From Batillaria attramentaria (taxonomy: Eukaryota > Mollusca > Gastropoda > Batillariidae): DNA of 64,000 nt. The stretch is taken from positions 1,143,501 through 1,207,500 of the forward strand of contig JACVVK020000015.1 of the NCBI GenBank assembly GCA_018292915.2, in the 5' to 3' direction. A program made the translations under genes and the position numbers. Positions 32,157 to 44,500 of the stretch are shown here, piece by piece. The stretch's first letter is position 1; each line of letters opens with the position of its first letter. A model generated the notes under the pieces. That model was not told where the DNA came from. It saw nothing but the letters and a program-made list of their open reading frames with translations, and made no database searches.

Positions 32157-32671
32157 CGTGCGTGTGTGTGTGCGTGCGTGCGTGCGTGTGTGGAGAGAGA
32201 GAGAGAGAGAGAGAGAGAGTATCATGTCTAGACATTCCGTCAATCCGCAAAGCAAGCGAAGAAATAAAAAATGAGTGAATTTTATTTAAGAAATGACCCC
32301 CCCCCCCCCCCCAACAAAAACACAAACATTTCGTATGACATGCAATTGAAAGTACTTTCTGGGTAACCCAAAAACGAAATACTGATATTGACACTTCAAA
32401 ACTGACATGCTGGAAGTATGTTTTTTGTTGTTGTTGTTTTTACCCACATTATACAACAGAAGTCATGGAATAACAAAACAGGAATCAAATGTCATTTTTG
32501 TTGTACATTGTACATTCAAACGGTCACCCTAGGGACTGAGTCAAACTGGCCGTCTTAGACAGGTGGCCGGCTTTTACAGGGTGCAATGTTCCGGCAGAAA
32601 ACGTGCCTAACCTTTCAAACTGGCATCCTCCATGAACAAGAACAAGAACAAAATTTATCTTGGATTAACGG
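31441..32671. other. intergenic stretch with T-rich and microsatellite blocks
   Basis: 31500-31790 is a T-rich (TTTTC)n-like tract that gives a false Lys/Glu-rich frame on the minus strand. 32130-32219 is a GT/GCGT/GA microsatellite. No gene is seen. Confidence 0.6.
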
Positions 32672-33335
32672 TCCATCTTGTACGGCACAAAGTTTGCAGG
32701 CGCTGTCTCCGACTTTGCTGATTCCATCTGGCGCTGTCTCCGACTTTGCTGATTCCATCTTGGATGTACGGTCCATCTTGTACGGCACAAAGTTTGCAGG
32801 CGCTGTCTCCGACTTTGCTGATTCCATCTTGGGTGTACGGTCCATCTTGTACGGCACAAAGTTTGCAGGCGCTGTCTCCGACTTTGCTGATTCAGTCTTG
32901 GATGTACGGTCCATCTTGTACGGCACAAAGTTTGCAGGCGCTGTCTCCGACTTTGCTGATTCAGTCTTGGATGTACGGTCCATCTTGTACGGCACAAAGT
33001 TTGCAGGCGCTGTCTCCGACTTTGCTGATTCCATCTTGGGTGTACGGTCCATCTTGTACGGCACAAAGTTTGCAGGCGCTGTCTCCGACTTTGCTGATTC
33101 CATCTTGGGTGTACGGTCCATCTTGTACGGCACAAAGTTTGCAGGCGCTGTCTCCGACTTTGCTGATTCCATCTTGGGTGTACGGTCCATCTTGTACGGC
33201 ACAAAGTTTGCAAGCGCTGTCTCCGACTTTGCTGATTCCATCTTGGATGTACGGTCCATCTTGTACGGCACAAAGTTTGCAGGCGCTGTCTCCGACTTTG
33301 CTGATTCCATCTTGTACGGTCCATCTTGTACGGAA
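32672..33335. repeat. 69-bp minisatellite, about nine units
   Basis: The unit begins GGTCCATCTTGTACGGCACA and includes GCGCTGTCTCCGACTTTGCT. Because 69 is a multiple of three and the unit lacks stops in several frames, frames of 219-262 codons are open on both strands (plus-strand repeat VRSILYGTKFAGAVSDFADS). Units are nearly identical, differing mainly at GAT/GGT and CCATC/CAGTC. The first unit is short (33 bp missing). Confidence 0.9.
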
Positions 33336-34206
33336 AATAAAAGCGAGACTTGCTCGAAATACACTTGATTTGAAAAAAGAGAATTTTGACCTGTGTCGTT
33401 CATGTGTATAATTATGGCCGACCGTCACTACATGCCATTTTTCACAGTGTGCGTTGTGAACACTGAATTAGACTAGAAGGAGTAAATATTATTATTGCGG
33501 GGGAAAATGAACAAGAATATTCACGCGCCCACCAATGCTGAATTTGTGAGTACTCCGAGTCCATTGAAAACAGTGATCACAGGTGAAACCTTACAGCCGC
33601 TGTCCGCAGGCAGACCATAACATTCTCCTGTCGTCCGATTACACGTACTGGCAAGTAATTAAACACAGTAATAAAATCTGTACCATCGTACACTGACTAC
33701 CTCTGAATACATCAGTCTTGCCGAGACCTTGTAACTTTGAAACTGCTTCACCTCAGCTGCTGGCGATGTACAAGACGTTAACACGGACTAAAAACACACT
33801 CCACTCCTTACTGGTTCAATGTCCAGATTTCCCACCAAACAATCCCCCAACCCCTCTCTCGGGATCGTGCCACACACACCATGACTGAACGTGACAGACG
33901 GTTGTCGCCTCGTTGCACTTGATCTGTTGCGTCAGACTCGAACGCTATACGGCTGATTGGCGCCGGCCCATACTCGTACTGCGGAACCTTCCTAGATGGT
34001 GAGGGGTTTGGCCTAATCCGGATGTTGCTTACGTAACACACACCAAGCGTTTTCCGTCGGGTGTTCTTATCAAGTACCGACTTGGACCGCCACACCCAGC
34101 CGTACCGTCACCATCCCATAAACCCGGCCACGCCCCTCCTCCTGCCAACACCTCCACCCCCCGCCCACGGCCAAAAACTGAGAGGATAACGCTGCGATTG
34201 GCGCCC
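33336..34206. other. stretch without a recognised gene, GC-richer
   Basis: Unique-looking sequence with TTACGTAA near 34028 and C-rich text at 34080-34170. It could include promoter DNA for the gene starting at 35425, but no evidence fixes this. Confidence 0.35.
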
Positions 34207-35285
34207 GATGGCTGACTCGGAAACAGCAAGAACGCGGGTTATAATGGTACACACGTATTTGAAACAAACTGAGTTGTAGGGTCACTCGTGTTTGTGTCAG
34301 AGTGCAGAAAGGACGAAAGAGTACAGTCTACCAACAATCACGGCTGACGGGTGACTCGGAAACAGCAAGAACGCGGGTTATAATTACACACGTACTTGAA
34401 ACGAACTTAGTTGTTGGATCACTCGTGTTTGTGTCAGAGTGCAGAAAGGACGAAAGAGTACAGTCTACCAACAATCACGGCTGACGGGTGACTCGGAAAC
34501 AGCAAGAACGCGGGTTATAATTACACACGTACTTGAAACGAACTTAGTTGTTGGATCACTCGTGTTTGTGTCAGAGTGCAGAAAGGACGAAAGAGTACAG
34601 TCTACCAACAATCACGGCTGACGGGTGACTCGGAAACAGCAAGAACGCGGGTTATAATTACACACGTACCGGGGCGGTCGGTGGTCTAGTGGTTAAGAGA
34701 CCTGTCACCAATGCGAGAGGTGGGGGGTTCGAGTCCCACTCGGGGCAAAGAATTTTTCCTTCTCGTATGTGGCACCGTTCATTCGGGCCGATCGTCGGGG
34801 GTTCTCTCCGGGTACTCCGGCTTCCTCCCCCTCTGCTTTGGAAATGTTCAGCCCACAAAATTTGAAAAATAAATGCAATTCTAAATTCCGAAATTTAAAT
34901 AGCTGAGCTGACCCTTCGCACCACGTGATTGTAATGTGTTTATGTCCAGTATGTGAGAGAATGCGTGTGATTCACGTGAGCGTGCGTGTCGGGTTCAGTT
35001 CGCGGCGCTTTGAGCCGATTCATAAAATTGGGTAAAGCGCCTATAAAATACTCATTATTATTATTATTATTACTTGAAACGAACTTAGTTGTTGGATCAC
35101 TCTTGTTTTTGTCAGAGTGCAGAAAGGACGAAAGAGTACAGTCTACCAACAATCACGGCTGACGGGTGACTCGGAAACAGCAAGAACGCGGGTTATAATT
35201 ACACACGTACTTGAAACGAACTTAGTTGTTGGATCACTCTTGTTTTTGTCAGAGTGCAGAAAGGACGAAAGAGTACCAACAATCA
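34207..35285. repeat. 137-bp tandem array split by a SINE
   Basis: The unit contains AGTGCAGAAAGGACGAAAGA, ACAATCACGGCTGACGGGTG and ACTCGGAAACAGCAAGAACG. The same point recurs at 34302, 34439 and 34576, exactly 137 bp apart. After a family A SINE (34671-35071) the array resumes with copies at 35117 and 35254. The first unit (from about 34207) is more diverged. Confidence 0.9.
34671..35071 (+). mobile_element. tRNA-derived SINE, family A, full length, inside the 137-bp array
   Basis: Starts GGGGCGGTCGGTGGTCTAGT, B-box-like GGTTCGAGTCC, ends GCGCCTATAAAATACTC plus (ATT)n. The interrupted unit reads CACACGTAC on the left and ACTTGAAAC on the right, so at most AC is duplicated. Confidence 0.92.
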
Positions 35286-35424
35286 TGGCTGACGGCGATG
35301 GTGGTGTTAATAATTATGGATAACTGGAACGTTCGGGTGCCGGAAAATACGAGAATACGTCAAGGATCTATTGTTCTTGTTGTTTGATACACTTCTCCCT
35401 CTGTTGACACAGGACGTTTCTAGG

Positions 35425-35508
35425 ATGGATGGTCAAAGCCATGGGAAAAGAGCCAAGAAAGCGAAAGTGCCGTACACACCGAGTAACAATTTACTGCGGT
35501 GGCCTTCC

Positions 35509-35548
<40 letters not shown>

Positions 35549-38500
35549 AAGTTGTGCTTTCTGTGCTGAAAATGTCCAAAGACAATAAAACGACACGTAA
35601 ACCCGCATTATTAGTGTTTGTATGCGTGCGCGTTTGCGCTAGCGTGTGTGTCTGTGTGCGATTGAAACTCAGTGAACAAAATTGTTGGGGAAGGTCATCT
35701 ACTGCTTCTTAAGAAGCAACGTAAAAATTATGTTTTTGAACCACAGCTTCATTTTGGTGACGTCACTGGGTGATAGAAGATAAATTGGACACTCATTAAC
35801 TCCTTTGTTACTTGGCTGTCTTCCTGTACACCTGTGTGACCGTGATCAAAGAAGTGACAAGAAAGGCAATGCCACTCAACTCACGTCGGTACGTGCACGG
35901 CACATGGGTCGGGCCACGTGAGAAGACAACGCGTGCTAGTCCCGCTTCACTGACGGGTCTAAGACACAGGGGCGACGCTGAATGAGTGAATGAAATATAT
36001 AAGTTTTACGTCCCTTCCTCCTGTGGGAGATCTTGGGACAATTTTATGAGATTTTTTAAATGGGCATTACACCCATTTTTATTTTATAATTTTTTTTGTT
36101 ATAGTTGTATATTTATAAGACTTTGTTGAAGTAATTCTTTTGGTTTTCAAGTCTTCTTGACAGTCCCGAAACGTCCCTGTCTCAACAAGTCTTTATTTTA
36201 TTCTCTTTTTTTTTTTTTTTTTTAAAAGGGTAAAACTTCAGGACCTTGTCAGGAAATAATTAGAAAAAAAGGGGCCACAGGAGCGACGCTCTTCCGCTTG
36301 AGCCAGTTAAAAAGGACGGCATTAACGTATTGTGGGTGCCAATCGTCCAGACTGGTATTCAAATACGGTTAGAAGGAGAGTGGGGGCTAATTGAATTCTT
36401 TCGCTGGGAACTGGCAGAAATCGTCGCGCGAGCTGAGGGCATTTCTTTATTTCTGTAATGCTTGATCGGCTTCTCTTCGTTGGTTCTGTTTTTATTTTGT
36501 AAAAGAGAACAAAAAAATGGGTTTAAAAACTTGATTAAAACAATAACCAAAAAAAAAATAAAAAAAAAATGCTGATACGCTCAGTCGCACCATACACACT
36601 CCAGATATCTGGTAGACGGGAAACATAACACAAGAAAAAAAATGTTTGAAACCTCAGTTGCATGCAGGCCCCTCGACGCCTCTTTGTATGGCAAAGTCAC
36701 ACAATAACAATGTCTTTACTAGGGTGTAGCAGAGTAATGGTGTAGTAAGTGGGGTGTAGTGGTGTAGCAAGTGGGGTGTAGCGGTGTAGTAAGTGGGGAG
36801 TGAGTGAGTGAGTTTTTAGGGCTTAAAACCGCGCAAGCCACAAAGACTAATTCGCGGCTGAGTGTGCCTGCACTACATGAAAAAAACAAAAATGTAACGT
36901 TGGGTGAGTGAGTGAGTTTTTAGGGCTTAAAGCCGTGCAAGCCACAGAGACTAATTCGCGGCTGAGTGTGCCTGCACTACATGAAAAAAACAAAAATGTA
37001 ACGTTGGACAAAGGATGCAAACTGGTCTACGGGGCAATATAAACCTAGGACATGCAGGAGACGCTGCACCTTCATGCTAATTTCTCGAACACCCAGTTAC
37101 AAAAAAAGCGTAGAAAACAAATGACAATTACAACAAGGTAAAACAAAGATAAATACTAAGCGCATACACAGCAAATATTGCAACTTATCATCTCCTAGGC
37201 GCAATAAACCAGTTCGCAGCATATGCCCAACATCACTTATTCCTAACCACTGGTAGTGCAGACGTGAGTGAGGGGTTAAAAAGAAGAAATATAGATGAAA
37301 GGGCCGAACTTAGAAATCAGCTGAGAGAAGAGAGGAAGGACAGAGCGGTTAAATTCGGGAGGTTTTAAAGAGAAAGATACAGGTGAATGGGCTGGTGAGG
37401 GATAGACAGAGAGGTAGGAAGGAAAATTCCTTAGTTGCCAATGATGACAACATGCCTGGGAGGCAGTTGGAGAACAGACCGCTCCAACACAGAACCTCCC
37501 CGCCGTGAGGCGGTTTGGGAAAACAACGCACCAGAGAGGGGTGCGTTGTGAAGGTCTTCAACATGACAGGTGTTCAGCAGCACCAGCAGGGCGCTGCGAA
37601 CAAAGCCCGCCAGGCTGAAGACCAGGTGGGGGGGAATCCAGTGAAGTCGGCCTTCAGAAACGACCCTTTGATGTCTCACTGGACCAAGGGTCAGCAGACT
37701 GACCTCCCCCCGGAGGAGATTTTAAGAGAGCAAAAGACAGGTGAATGGACCGATGGAGGCAGAAATAAGAGTAAAGAAAGAGCAAAAGGGGTGGGCAAGC
37801 TTGGCGAAATCAGCCCCGCCGCGTGAAGGCGAGCCCATGGGGCCGCGGTGTAGTAAGTGGGGTGTAGCGGTGTAGTAAGTGGGGTGTAGCGGTGTAGTAA
37901 GTGGGGTGTAGCGGTGTAGTAAGTGGGGTGTAGCGGTGTAGTAAGTGGGGTGTAGCGGTGTAGTAAGTGGGGTGTAGCATTTAACACATTTTTATATATG
38001 CAACTAGGCAGCATTGCACAGGCCGTTGCCGCACCCTGAGGTAAATTAATGTTCGGTAGTAGGTAAACTAGATTTGTTTGATATTTGGTAAACTAAATTT
38101 TTTGGATGTCAGGTAAATGAATTTTTTTTTCTTTTCGTGTGTAGGTAAGCAGCATACGTAGGCGAAAGTAGCGAAGGCACGGGTTTTCGGTGGTTGGCAC
38201 AATGTTACGAGCGTGGCTGTGCCTTTTTGTTTGTGTTGTGTTTTGTATGCTGTAGGGTAACAGCTGTAGTGTTTTTTTGTTTGTTTTAGTGAGATGGAGA
38301 AGTCGCTATGTTTAGTTCATATTCTGTTTTAGTAATGTTTCCCGTGATCCAGCAGTTTCTATTGTTATCACGAGTATTCGAGAAGTGGTGACCTTGTTTG
38401 GACTGTGGCTATTTTCGCCTCGGGCGAAAGGTATGCACTTAGGGCCTAGGGCCGAGTCGCTCGGAAATTTCGTGCAAATCGCTTTGCAATGACCTGTTTA

Positions 38501-41500
38501 CGATTAGGTGTTATATAACGCGCCTAGGTTCGGCGGGCAGGTACTTGATTATTCTGGATTCTTCTTTAGTTTTAAAGTAGCAATAAGGTGATTCACGTTC
38601 TGATTTTTGATTGGTTCTTCTATATTAGTTGTTCGGAATGTGCTGGAACACTGCATCTGTATATATAAGGCCCTGTGATGTTTGCATGTGTGTGTGTGCA
38701 CGAGAGAAGCTTGTATTTGCGAAGCTTGAAAGTGCTGTGTAACACCAGAGAAGTGCTGTAATAAACTCCACACGGTTATAACTTTTCTACGCGCTCACGT
38801 GTATTCTGTGAGTGAGAGACGACGTGCAGTCCACAAGAACGTGCTACGCGAGGAAGTGTTCGCCTGTGTGTGTCATCGTATTCCCGCGATAAGACGACGG
38901 GCGCATCAACACATCTCCACACGTAACACACAAAGTAGCAGTTAGGAAGTCAACTTCTGAGGCCATGTGTTTGAACCCAAGGTGATACATGTACCACTGG
39001 TTTTAGAGGCTGGCAGTGGCCACTTACCCAATGGTTTTGTGCTGGTCACTGAAAACCCGTGGGTTGTTTTTAAGACACTGTTTTAATTTGTTAGGGTAAA
39101 CTAGTCATGGAGCTTGAACTGAAATGTTTGTGTGTGTGTTGAGCGAGAGTGATTGTTGCGGGGATGCTTGTTTTGGTTTTTTTAGTTCAAGTCAAGGCCA
39201 AGCAAACTGTTTTGCGGAAAAGCTTCCAAAACCTTAAAACCTTAACATTGGCATTCTCTCAGAAACAATGAACAGCAGAGGCACCAAACTCGGCACGCTG
39301 ATAGACAGCTATAAGTCCTTTCAAAACATGCCATAATGATTGACCTTGACCCAAGGTCAAGGTCACAAAAGTAGTCTGTTTAGAAATTTTATATTGGCAT
39401 TTTTTTCAGAATCTAAAAAATCCCGAGACACCAAACTTCGCACGATGATAGACATTGACAACAAATTTACTGACATACTTGTATTCAGTGACTTTGAGTC
39501 AAGGTCAAGGCTACACAAGCTGTTTTGCAGAAAACCTTCCAAAACCTTAACATTGGCATTCTCTCAGAAACAATAAACAGCAGAAGCACCAAACTTGGCT
39601 TGCTGATAAAAAGTAGTACGACCTATCAAGAAATACCATTTTGAATGACCTTGACTGAATGTCAAGGTCATCAAAGCTGTCTCATTGAAAATTTTAAATT
39701 GCCATTTTCTCAGAATGTAGGCGTACCAGAAGCATCAAACTTTGCATGATGATAGACATCGACAAAACCTATACTGGCATACTTATATTCAATTTCCTTG
39801 AGTCAAGGTCAAGGCCATTCAAGATGTTTTACGGAGACTTTAACGTTAGCATTTTCTTGGAAACGACAAACAGCAGAGGCACCAAACAAGGCACAATGAT
39901 AGACAGCAATGAGACTTATGCAGACATACCCATTTGAATGACCTTGACTCAAGGTCAAGGTCATTACAGCTGTCTGTTGTGAAATTTTACATTACCATTT
40001 GTACAGAAACTATGACCCATCTCACAAGTGGGCCAAGGAGGCTTTGCTCCTCTAGTTTTTCCATGTAGTACAGGCACATTTAGCCACAAATTAGTTTTTG
40101 GTGCTTGCACGGCTTAAAGCCCAAAATACTCACTCCTCGAAATCTGGAATAATCTTCCACACTACTTCATGAGGCAGAGTCAACCCTATCCTACAAATCT
40201 CTGCTCAAAACTTAAATAGCTGAAATTTTATCTTCCCCCAGGCTCAATGTTTTTACCAAGCCCCAGCGACTTGGAGAACACCTCGAGTGACGAGAGCGAC
40301 ATAGAAGACGTCCTCCATCGGGACCTGAGAGGACAGGGTACATCATCACCACCTAGACACCCAACTCCACCGCCTCGAAGCCCAACTCCACCACCGGCAC
40401 AGAATTGTTCCATCCCACCATCTCAGCCACCCAGACCTGCTAATCCCCCCCCCCCCCCCCCCAGGAGTCAAGCTCCAGCTGCTGCACATCAGTCACCACT
40501 GTCAGTTTCATCACAGAGTCTCTTTTTGGAAAACGAACCCTCTTCATGTGTAATTGTCGGGGACATGGACAGTCCAAAATTGTTTCCGTGTCCATACTGC
40601 CAGCAGAGCCTTGGGAGCAAGCTCCTTCACCATCTAGAGGTGAAACACAAGGAGGAAAAGGAGGTGGCCGATATGCTGGCTGTAGGAGACAAAGCCGAGA
40701 AAAAAACAAAAAACAAAAACCAAGCTGCTTGATCTCCTTCGCAACAGAGGACGGTACCTGCACAACATGAAAGTAATGGAAGAGGCAAAGGGGATCCTCC
40801 TTGTCAGGAATCGACCCCCAAAGGGTTCCTGTCTTTCTGCGAACCATTACAGACCCTGTCCATACTGTCTGGTATGGGAGATGAAACAGCAAATATGGCG
40901 CCACAAGTGTCCCTTTTCACCTATTAATAGAAGGAACACCACAAAGAGGGGAGAAGCTCTGATACAGCCTGCATCACTCAGCAGCAGTAGTGCTGTGGTG
41001 AAAGTGCTGGATGCCTTTCGCAATCCAGCGAACAGGAAACGCGTCCGTCGAGTGTGATGAGATTTTTTGATCTGGCAAAAAAAAAAAAAAAAAAAGTTTA
41101 GCAGGAACATGGTGGCGCTACGCGCACCAGATTATGTGCGCACAAATCTCACCTGCTTGATTCACCTGCTGGACTTGTGTCAGGCTGACACAGGGGCCAC
41201 TCTGTGGTCGCTAATAAAACCAGAGCAGTACCAAACTGTCGTCACAGCGGCTGGAAATCTGGTGGGACTGGATGAGGAGGGCGGCGTCAAGCGGCCTACT
41301 ACCACACTACAAGTGGCGAAACTGCTCAGAAAGTAAGGAAGATTTTCTTTTGCCGCAAGCCTTTATAGTTACCTTCCATTTTAATGTAACAGAAGAAATG
41401 AATAGGCTTATGTTTATGGACTGAAGAGGTGTCCCTCTTGAATGGGCACCAAGCGTAACTTGATTACTCCCCTGTTGTTAGAATCAGGATCAACAGTAAA

Positions 41501-44500
41501 ATTTGAGGATTCCTGCCAGAAAGCCTGAGGACTCTCTTCTCAGTGTATCAATGTTTCTTACTTACAGCTTTTACAACTTGGGGGTCACTTTGACCTCTGT
41601 CAAATTCAGTTCCTATCCCGGCTGGAGTCAAATATTTGTGCTGGCTTTTTCATTATTGTCCTGTCTTTGATATCACCCATATGTGGTGGAAAAGGACGTT
41701 AAACCCCCAAACACCCACCCACCCACCCTCTCAAATTCAGAGGGTTATTGACATACAGCCTCAATCTCTTCGTCAGATTCTGAAAACTCTGCATAAACAA
41801 TATGCGTGTGCAGTGAGGAACACTGTATCAGTGATACCTTTTGGCAGGGAACCCTTGAAATTTTCATTCGGGTACATCAAGACCCATGAAAGACCTAAAC
41901 TCTTTAAAAAATCCACTGTCATTATCATGAGACAGCTATGATAATAATAATAATAATAATGAATACAGTTTATATAGCGCCTATCTGTTTTCTACGAAAC
42001 ACTATTTGCGCTCACACACACACACACACACACTGAGTGCTGATGAAAAAATGGTCGGACTACAGCTCGAAAGCTTGCCTAAAGAGGTAGGTCTTTAAAT
42101 GGGCTTTGAATTGAGTCAGCTTGGTAAGATCCCTAATGGTGACAGGTAAAGCGTTCCAGACGGAGGGGGCGGCGTAAGAAAATGAGCGACCGCCAGCTGA
42201 CTTCAGAGTTGTTTTTGGAACCTTTAGCATTTTTTTTGTTGATCAACGGAGAGTGCGTAAGGGCTGGTTGGTTGTAAGCATTGCAGACTGGTACAGAGGG
42301 AGAGAGCCATCGAAATGGCGGTAAGCCATTGTCGCAATTTTGAATTGGATGCGGAAAGGGATTGGGAGCCAGTGCAGCTGTTTGAGAAGGGGTGTGGCAT
42401 GGTCTCTTCTGCGTTTTCTAAGAATAAGGCGGGCGGCGTTGTTTTGCACGCGCTGTAGCCTTTGCATTTGCTCAGAGGAGATTCCATACAGAACAGAATT
42501 GCAGTAGTCTAGCCGGGAAGTAATGCTAGCATTAACAAGCGGTAGCGGCAGTGGTTTCGGACAAGCATGAACGGATGGAGGAGATCCGCCTCAAGGCCAG
42601 AGAGCATGAGCGGCAGACCTGGCTAATGTGGTCCTCCATAGAAAGCGTCTGGTCAAGAGTGACACCGAGGTACTTAGCTGAGGGTTTGAACGCTATACTA
42701 TCACCAGCTATGGACACCGAGTTGCTATCCACCTGCTTCAGCCTGTGCTCTGTACCTGCCAGCATGACTTCTGTCTTATTTGTGTTCAGCATAAGTTTGT
42801 TACTATTCATCCATGACAGGGTATCGACAATACAGGATTGAATGCCATCTTGAACTGAGACAAAAGCCTCTGGTGTTGCACACTGTGATAACTCTGTATC
42901 GTCTGCATATTTGTGGAAACACTGATGCTGATCGATAATGTCTGACAGGGGCTGTGAGTAGAGCGTGAAGAGAACAGGGCCGAGCACTGAACCCTGAGGG
43001 ACTCCGAACGCTAGAAGGCTCGGTGTGGAACGCACATCGCGAACACATACCGACTGGTACCGATCACTAAGGTAGGATGCGAACCAGTTGAGAACCGTCC
43101 CGCGAAAACCGAAGGTAGTCTCAAGCCTTTGGAGGAGGAGCGAGTGGTCAAGGGTGTCGAATGCGGCGCTCAGGTCGAGGAGAGCCACCAGAGAGACAAG
43201 TCTCTTATCCGCATTGGACAGCAACTCACCCACGACACCGAGCACCGCAGTCTCCGTGCTGTGACCGCTCCTATAGGCGGACTGACGGATTTCAAGCAAA
43301 CTGTTTTCGCTCAGATGTTTCTGGAGCTGGGCAAACACAACCTTTTCCAGTATCTTTGATACGAACGGAAGGTTTGACACGGGCCGGTAATGCTTTAGGA
43401 TGTTTCGGTCAAGGCTAGGTTTCTTAAGAAGTGGAGTTACAACTGCCTGCTTCAACTGCCTGCTTAAACTGCCTGGGTACTCTGCCTGAGGAGAGTGACA
43501 TGTTGATAGTATCTGTGATCAGAGGTACTAGGTCTGAGAAACATTGCTTCACTGTGTTAGTAGGAATGGGGTCTAGCATGCAAGACTTCATTGTGTACTT
43601 TGAAGATCACATGGTTTGTTTGTTACAAAGGTGCGCCTCCAGAAAGAAGGCGCTTGCAATCAAGAAAAAAGATGCAGGTAGTCGACGCGATGCAGAAGAT
43701 TTCCTATTTTTGATGGACGGCGAGTGGGAATCGGATCTGGGGAACAACTGCCGTCTCATAATGAAAGAGCAGAAACGGAACAAGTTGACCTTGCTTCCTT
43801 TGGCACAAGACGTCAGGATATTTTCATCCTTTCTGAAGGAAACTGTCAATAACATGGAGGTATCAAATCTTAAATAGTGTAATTCTTCATTTAGGCATGG
43901 TCTTTTTTCCAGGTTTTTCATAGACATGTAAGATATTGTGATTGTCACACACGCACTCACTCAGCACGCTCTCGCACGGAACACCAGCAATGGACACAAT
44001 ATTTACACTTAGATACAGTTTATACACAGAACCCCGCCCTTCCCCTACACACTAAGACAACTACTCATGTTAATACACTCTAGCTCTAGGGAACGTCCTA
44101 AGTAATGAGGCAGTCTAGGGAACCGGCAGCCGCGTAGCACGCACGAGGACACGTGAGGGAGAGGGATAGTGAGTGACCAGCCTGATAGTTCGTGGACTGT
44201 GGTCGTCTCCAGTAGACTGTGGACTGGTCGTCTCCCGTAGACGGTGGACTGTGGCTGTCTCCCGTAGCAGTCCCAGGCGCTCATGCGCAGCAGTCCTTCA
44301 TGGCGGTCGGGTGCTCACGATCCAGGGAACTGAGGCCGACTCCCGTAGCAGCCCCGCGCTCCGCCGTCTGGTCGTTCCCCTCGGAGATGCCTCGAGACAG
44401 GGACGTCACTGCAAGAAGAGGAGGGAAAACAGAAGGAAAAAGGCCTGGATGGCCGGGATCAGTCCGGTGGTCAAACATTCACCTCCCCCCTCGTCCCCAG

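Noticed and set aside
32615..33403. 262-codon repeat protein on the minus strand (and the 260-codon frame on the plus strand)
   Set aside because: A 69-bp tandem unit is open in several frames at once on both strands; no exon borders or start context.
40697..40740. 43-nt intron, or a programmed -1 frameshift at A AAA AAC, joining the two frames of exon 2 of the recombinase-like gene
   Set aside because: The intron would be too short for normal splicing and would remove residues that fit the family spacing; the frame needed is +1, not -1. A homopolymer indel is simpler.
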